Of a stretch of DNA of 7,843 nucleotides, positions 4,492 through 7,843 are shown one piece after another (within the stretch, counting starts at the first letter, position 1; each line of letters begins with the position of its first letter). Origin of the DNA: an uncultured Chloroflexota bacterium (GTDB lineage: Bacteria; Chloroflexota; Anaerolineae; Promineifilales; Promineifilaceae); contig CALFEW010000337.1 in the NCBI GenBank assembly GCA_937958365.1, positions 1 through 7,843 on the forward strand, read 5' to 3'. A program made the translations under genes and the position numbers. The notes below the pieces were generated by a model. That model saw only the letters and a program-made list of their open reading frames with translations. It was not told the DNA's origin and ran no database searches.

Positions 4492-7400
4492 TTATCGCAC
4501 GGGGTCTTCGGCCAGGATTTTGTCCAGGGTGTCTACCAGAAAGTCGGCGTTGCTGCGGTCGAAGACCAGGGGGGGTTTGAGTTTGATGACGTTGTGCAGC
4601 GGTCCATCGGTGCTGAGCAAGATGCCTTCGTCTTTCATGCGCTCGACGATGTAGCTGGCTTCCCAGGCGGCCGGTTCCAACGTCACCCGGTCGCGTACCA
4701 GTTCAATGCCGATGAACAGCCCCAGACCGCGCACGTCGCCGACCAGCGGGTATTTGTCCGTCAGGGCGGTCAGGCGGGCCAGCAAATGGTTGCCCACTTC
4801 CAGCGCGTTTTGTTGCAAATTTTCCTCGGCGATCACGTCTAGCACGGCCGTTCCCACCGCGCAGCTCACCGGATTCCCGCCAAACGTATTAAAATATTCC
4901 ATGCCATTAGCAAAGGAATCGGCAATCGCCCGCGTCGTCACCACCGCCGCCAGCGGATGGCCGTTGCCGATAGGTTTGCCCATCGTCACAATGTCCGGCG
5001 TGACGCCCTGCGTCTGAAAACCCCAGAAATGGCTGCCGACGCGGCCAAAACCCACCTGCACCTCATCGGCAATGCACACGCCACCGGCGGCGCGCACGGC
5101 CGTAAACGCTTCCTGCAAATACCCCTCCGGCAGCACAATCTGCCCACCACAGCCCAACACCGACTCGGCGATAAATCCCGCCAGGGGACGGTTCAAATTC
5201 TCCACAAGGGCAGCGACGTGTTGGGCATAGGCGCGGCCGGTCTCACGGCCGTAACCCTTGTACAGCCCGCGATACGGATCGGGCATGAGCGCCTTGTGGA
5301 TGTGGGACGGCGTGCCTTTGCCGCCCGGACCATCATGCTTGTACGGGCTGATTTCGATGAGCGCCTGCGTATTGCCATGATACGCCCCATCCACCACGAT
5401 AAAATCTTCCGCGCCGGTGTGGGCGCGGGCCAGGCGCAGCGCCAGTTCGTTGGCCTCGCTGCCGCTGCACACGAAGAAGACCACGCTCAGGGGCGGCGGG
5501 CAGGTCGCCAGCAGCCGTTCGGCGTACTCGATGATGTTGTCGTGCAGATAACGGGTGTTGGTGTTGAGGACGTAAGCCTGGTCGGACAGCGCCTTGACGA
5601 CGCGGGGATGACTGTGCCCGACGTGGCAGACATTGTTGACCACATCCAGGTAGCCACGGCCGTTTTCATCGTACAAATATTGCCGCCAGCCGCGCACCAT
5701 GTGCAACGGCCGTTGGTAAGAAACGCTCAACGACTTGCCCAACGTCATCTGGCGCTGCGCCAAAATTTCTGATTTGCTGCGCGCCGGCGGCGGAAACAGG
5801 CTGGCGGGCAGGCCGACAATCAGGTTCGGGTCCGGGCTGAGGCTGCGCCAGATTTCGCGCTGGCTGGCGGGGGCGACGCCGGGAAAATCGGTCGCCAGAT
5901 CCAACAGATCGGTGATAAGTTGAAAGTGCAAATGGGGCGGCCAGCCGCCATTTTCGGCCATGTCGCCCAGGGCAGCGATTGGCTCGCCGGGCTGCACGGG
6001 GCGGCCAACCTGCCAATCAGCCAGGGAGGCGCGGCTGAGGTGGCCGTAGAGGGTGTAAAACGTACGGCCGTCATCCGTCTGATGGGCCAAAATGAGGACC
6101 GGGCCGTAATCTTGCGCGGCGGTATTGTCGGCGTAGCTGTGCATGGTTCCAGCGAGCGGGGCGTAAACGGCCGTGCCCGCGTCGGCAAACAGGTCCAGCC
6201 CCAGGTGGATGGTGCGATATTCGCCCGCAGCCGTGCGGAAGGAAACGGCCGTGTTGATCAACCGCGCCTCATCGTAGCGGCCTATGCCAATTTGCGCCCC
6301 GGCAGCGACCAACTGCGTCTGAATTTTCGCCTGGAAGCAGTGCGGATCGGCAAATTCGGCCGGGCTGCCCATCGTCAGGCTGCCGACGCTGTGGTCCAGA
6401 ACCAGCGGCGCAACCAGGCCGTCCAACAGCGGGGCGAAGGTGGACTGGTTAGCGCGGAGCCATTGGGTGATCACGGCCGTATCCGGCACAGGCGGCAGTC
6501 CACAGGCGGCGCGGAAGGTGTAATAAGCGAAACGGCCGTGAACGCTTGCCAATCGTTCCAGCAGCGCCCAGGCCGGTTTCTCACTGATGATGATGTATGG
6601 ATCGTCGGGGTGAAGGGTTTGCTGGTAAGCCGACATGACCACGCTGGTAGACAGACGGGCCAGAATCAGCGGGTAAAGCAGTTCCAGTTCCAGGTCGGTG
6701 AGGGGCAGCGCGGCGTGATACCCGGCCACCAGATGCGCGGCGGCGGCCAGCGGGTCCGGCTTGTCCATCATCACGTAAGCGGCGGCAATCGCCAGATCAA
6801 ACACCGTGCAGGCGTACACCATGTCGCCAAAATCAATCAGCCCGGCGATACGGCGCGGCTGCCTGGCGTCTGGCGTTACCAGGACGTTGTAATCGTTGCC
6901 GTCGCTGTGGATGACGCTGCGGCGTAGTTCGGGCAGGCGTGGGGCGACGTGGGCGACAAAATCGGCCAGATGGCGCTCCACCAGGGCGCGCCGGGCAGGA
7001 TTGCCCAGGTGATGGCAATGGCGGCTGATGGTATCGGCGGCGCGGGTCAGGTCCCAATGCAGGTAACGGTCCATCGCCGGATGGCCGAACTCTTGCAGGG
7101 CGGCGTCCACTTCGCCCAAGACGCGGCCAAAGTCGTGCAGCAGGTCCGGCGTGTGCGGATTCACTTTCGCCAGCGGCACGCCGGGCAGGTAAGTGACCAA
7201 TCGCGCCAGGTACTTTTGACCGTCAACGGCCGTAACGGTGGGCATTAATTCGCCATTCAGAGCCGGGCGCACGTCCGGCAGGAGGTCGGCCAGATGATCA
7301 TGGCGGCGCAGGTGGGCAATGGCCTGGTTTTGAAAATCCAGCACGTCAGGTTGTTCGGCCTGCCCGGCGATTTTGAGGACAAATTGGGCCGTGGGCGCAG

Positions 7401-7518
7401 TGAGTAAGAAATTTTGGTCGCGGTCGCTGGGGAGGGAAACGGCCGTGACCGTCAGGTCATAAAGGTCGTAGGCCAGTTGCGCAGCCTGATCTGGAGAAAA
7501 TTGAGGACGTTTTGACAT
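4492..7518 (-). CDS. Three-domain protein: APH/hydroxylysine-kinase-like + M23 metallopeptidase + AGXT2L-type PLP phospho-lyase/aminotransferase
   Basis: This 1008-residue protein carries three complete domains and no signal peptide, so it is probably cytoplasmic. Domain 1 (about 5-335) is an aminoglycoside-phosphotransferase/choline-kinase-fold kinase: QFVLKI with K49, catalytic loop HSDGNDYN (H204, D206, N211) and LIDFGD (D229). Hydroxylysine kinase (HYKK/AGPHD1) is of this type. Domain 2 (about 405-545) is an M23/LytM zinc peptidase with all ligands present: HLGLD (H438, D442), YGH (H493) and HLH (H529, H531). Domain 3 (about 585-1005) is a class III PLP enzyme: SGSEAN (685-690), YHGN (713-716), IADEVQVGFGR (816-826), Schiff-base K848 in MGKPIGNGHP, and FNTFGGNPVSCAVG (876-889). 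LNTNTRYLHDNIIEYA and GILLSTDGP closely match human AGXT2L1/AGXT2L2, which eliminate phosphate and ammonia from phosphoethanolamine or phosphohydroxylysine. Inference: kinase and phospho-lyase act in sequence on one amino-alcohol. The peptidase's role is unknown. The annotation 'aminotransferase' alone would miss this. No clear Shine-Dalgarno; the start lies 28 nt after the upstream gene. Confidence 0.92.
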   Translation of the reverse strand: MSKRPQFSPDQAAQLAYDLYDLTVTAVSLPSDRDQNFLLTAPTAQFVLKIAGQAEQPDVLDFQNQAIAHLRRHDHLADLLPDVRPALNGELMPTVTAVDGQKYLARLVTYLPGVPLAKVNPHTPDLLHDFGRVLGEVDAALQEFGHPAMDRYLHWDLTRAADTISRHCHHLGNPARRALVERHLADFVAHVAPRLPELRRSVIHSDGNDYNVLVTPDARQPRRIAGLIDFGDMVYACTVFDLAIAAAYVMMDKPDPLAAAAHLVAGYHAALPLTDLELELLYPLILARLSTSVVMSAYQQTLHPDDPYIIISEKPAWALLERLASVHGRFAYYTFRAACGLPPVPDTAVITQWLRANQSTFAPLLDGLVAPLVLDHSVGSLTMGSPAEFADPHCFQAKIQTQLVAAGAQIGIGRYDEARLINTAVSFRTAAGEYRTIHLGLDLFADAGTAVYAPLAGTMHSYADNTAAQDYGPVLILAHQTDDGRTFYTLYGHLSRASLADWQVGRPVQPGEPIAALGDMAENGGWPPHLHFQLITDLLDLATDFPGVAPASQREIWRSLSPDPNLIVGLPASLFPPPARSKSEILAQRQMTLGKSLSVSYQRPLHMVRGWRQYLYDENGRGYLDVVNNVCHVGHSHPRVVKALSDQAYVLNTNTRYLHDNIIEYAERLLATCPPPLSVVFFVCSGSEANELALRLARAHTGAEDFIVVDGAYHGNTQALIEISPYKHDGPGGKGTPSHIHKALMPDPYRGLYKGYGRETGRAYAQHVAALVENLNRPLAGFIAESVLGCGGQIVLPEGYLQEAFTAVRAAGGVCIADEVQVGFGRVGSHFWGFQTQGVTPDIVTMGKPIGNGHPLAAVVTTRAIADSFANGMEYFNTFGGNPVSCAVGTAVLDVIAEENLQQNALEVGNHLLARLTALTDKYPLVGDVRGLGLFIGIELVRDRVTLEPAAWEASYIVERMKDEGILLSTDGPLHNVIKLKPPLVFDRSNADFLVDTLDKILAEDPVR

Positions 7519-7546
7519 AGGTGTGTATCCGGTACGGCCGTTCCGC

Positions 7547-7843
7547 CTAAAACCCCGTCAGGTCCACTGGTTCCAGTTCTGGGTTTGCCGCCGGGGCACG
7601 GCCGACTTTTGCCATGTCTACCCAACGGCCGTCTACCTTCACGCGCACCACATCGGCGGTAAAATCGTTGTTGGTCTCCTTGTCGTTGGACAGCAGCGAC
7701 GAACCCACGCCGTAAATGTCCACCGGCACGCTGAGCTGCTCGAAACGGGTGATTTTTTGCGGGTTAAAACCGCCTGTCGCCACGATTTTGACAGCGCGGC
7801 AGTAGCGCTGGGCCACCTCCACCTGCTCCGGGCGTAAATCCCA
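7547..7843 (-). CDS. pncB: Nicotinate phosphoribosyltransferase, C-terminal part
   Basis: The last 98 residues of this gene lie in the window and the reading frame stays open to the right edge, so the 5' part is outside. Nicotinate phosphoribosyltransferase makes nicotinate mononucleotide from nicotinate and PRPP in NAD salvage. Diagnostic segments are KIVATGGFNPQKITRFEQL, the PVDIYGVGSSLL barrel segment that follows, and DFTADVVRVKVDGRWVDMAKVGR near the C-terminus. The TGGFNP...YGVG pattern is typical of the family's terminal barrel strands. The protein ends ELEPVDLTGF. The TAG stop is at 7549-7547. The three-domain gene follows 28 nt downstream on the same strand, so the two are probably co-transcribed. 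A nicotinamide-using relative is possible but less likely. The symbol is given for the family role. Confidence 0.88.
   Translation of the reverse strand, partial: WDLRPEQVEVAQRYCRAVKIVATGGFNPQKITRFEQLSVPVDIYGVGSSLLSNDKETNNDFTADVVRVKVDGRWVDMAKVGRAPAANPELEPVDLTGF

Larger units (their letters stand above)
149..7632. repeat. Dispersed palindromic octamer ACGGCCGT, 19 copies
   Basis: Hand counting finds the exact palindrome ACGGCCGT starting at 149, 639, 1351, 1832, 2367, 4844, 5096, 5245, 5656, 5706, 6064, 6167, 6245, 6473, 6532, 7226, 7439, 7534 and 7625. At about 58% G+C roughly 0.2 copies would be expected by chance. Almost all lie inside genes and in different codon frames (for example Thr-Ala-Val in panB and Asn-Gly-Arg in the regulator), so amino-acid use alone does not explain them. 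The pattern resembles highly iterated palindromes such as HIP1 of cyanobacteria. None occurs between 2375 and 4843. Confidence 0.85.

Noticed and set aside
4957..5772. Open frame of 271 codons on the plus strand opposite the PLP domain
   Set aside because: Antisense to the PLP-enzyme domain. No family pattern and no ribosome binding site were seen.
5920..6927. Open frame of 335 codons on the plus strand opposite the three-domain gene
   Set aside because: It lies antisense to the kinase and M23 domains with confirmed catalytic residues. Its composition (Gly, Gln, Val, Arg) is typical of a shadow frame.
1..7843. RNA genes, CRISPR array, riboswitch, transposase or integrase
   Set aside because: I looked for tRNA-like cloverleafs, regularly spaced repeats and mobile-element genes and saw none. 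The dispersed ACGGCCGT is irregularly spaced and not an array.

Overview
The window looks like a chromosomal stretch from a moderately GC-rich (by eye about 57-58% G+C) free-living bacterium. Chloroflexota (Anaerolineae-like) is my best guess. It rests on gene style, on compact intergenic hairpins, and on a striking excess of the palindrome ACGGCCGT (19 copies counted by hand), and it is an inference rather than a demonstrated placement. No rRNA, tRNA, CRISPR array, transposase or phage gene was seen.

Layout. (1) Positions 1-285, minus strand: the N-terminal 95 residues of a HlyD/RND-type membrane fusion protein running off the left edge. (2) Positions 286-586: a divergent intergenic region with two good matches to the Lrp consensus box, three helical turns apart, plus repeated ATTGTT elements. 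(3) Positions 587-3248, plus strand: a probable operon of an Lrp/AsnC regulator, a PanB-family ketopantoate hydroxymethyltransferase (overlapping by 1 nt) and a 420-residue soluble protein I do not recognise. A perfect 15-bp hairpin lies before the last gene and another lies after it. (4) Positions 3361-4491, plus strand: two toxin-antitoxin modules back to back, BrnT toxin with a CopG-type antitoxin, then YefM antitoxin with YoeB toxin. The second module has a textbook YefM operator (paired TGTACA cores 12 bp apart). (5) Positions 4492-7843, minus strand: the C-terminal end of a nicotinate phosphoribosyltransferase, followed 28 nt later by a 1008-residue three-domain protein. That protein joins an APH/hydroxylysine-kinase-like domain, an M23 (LytM) metallopeptidase domain and a class III PLP enzyme domain of the AGXT2L phospho-lyase type.

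How the genes may work together. The Lrp-like regulator probably controls itself and the panB operon through the two boxes, and perhaps the divergent efflux gene. The three-domain protein reads as a kinase plus phospho-lyase on one chain: one end would phosphorylate an amino-alcohol (hydroxylysine or ethanolamine type) and the other would eliminate phosphate and ammonia to give an aldehyde. The intact metallopeptidase domain between them has no obvious role. The TA block lacks the ACGGCCGT motif that marks the rest of the window and ends exactly at the stop codon of the convergent gene, which suggests a later insertion.
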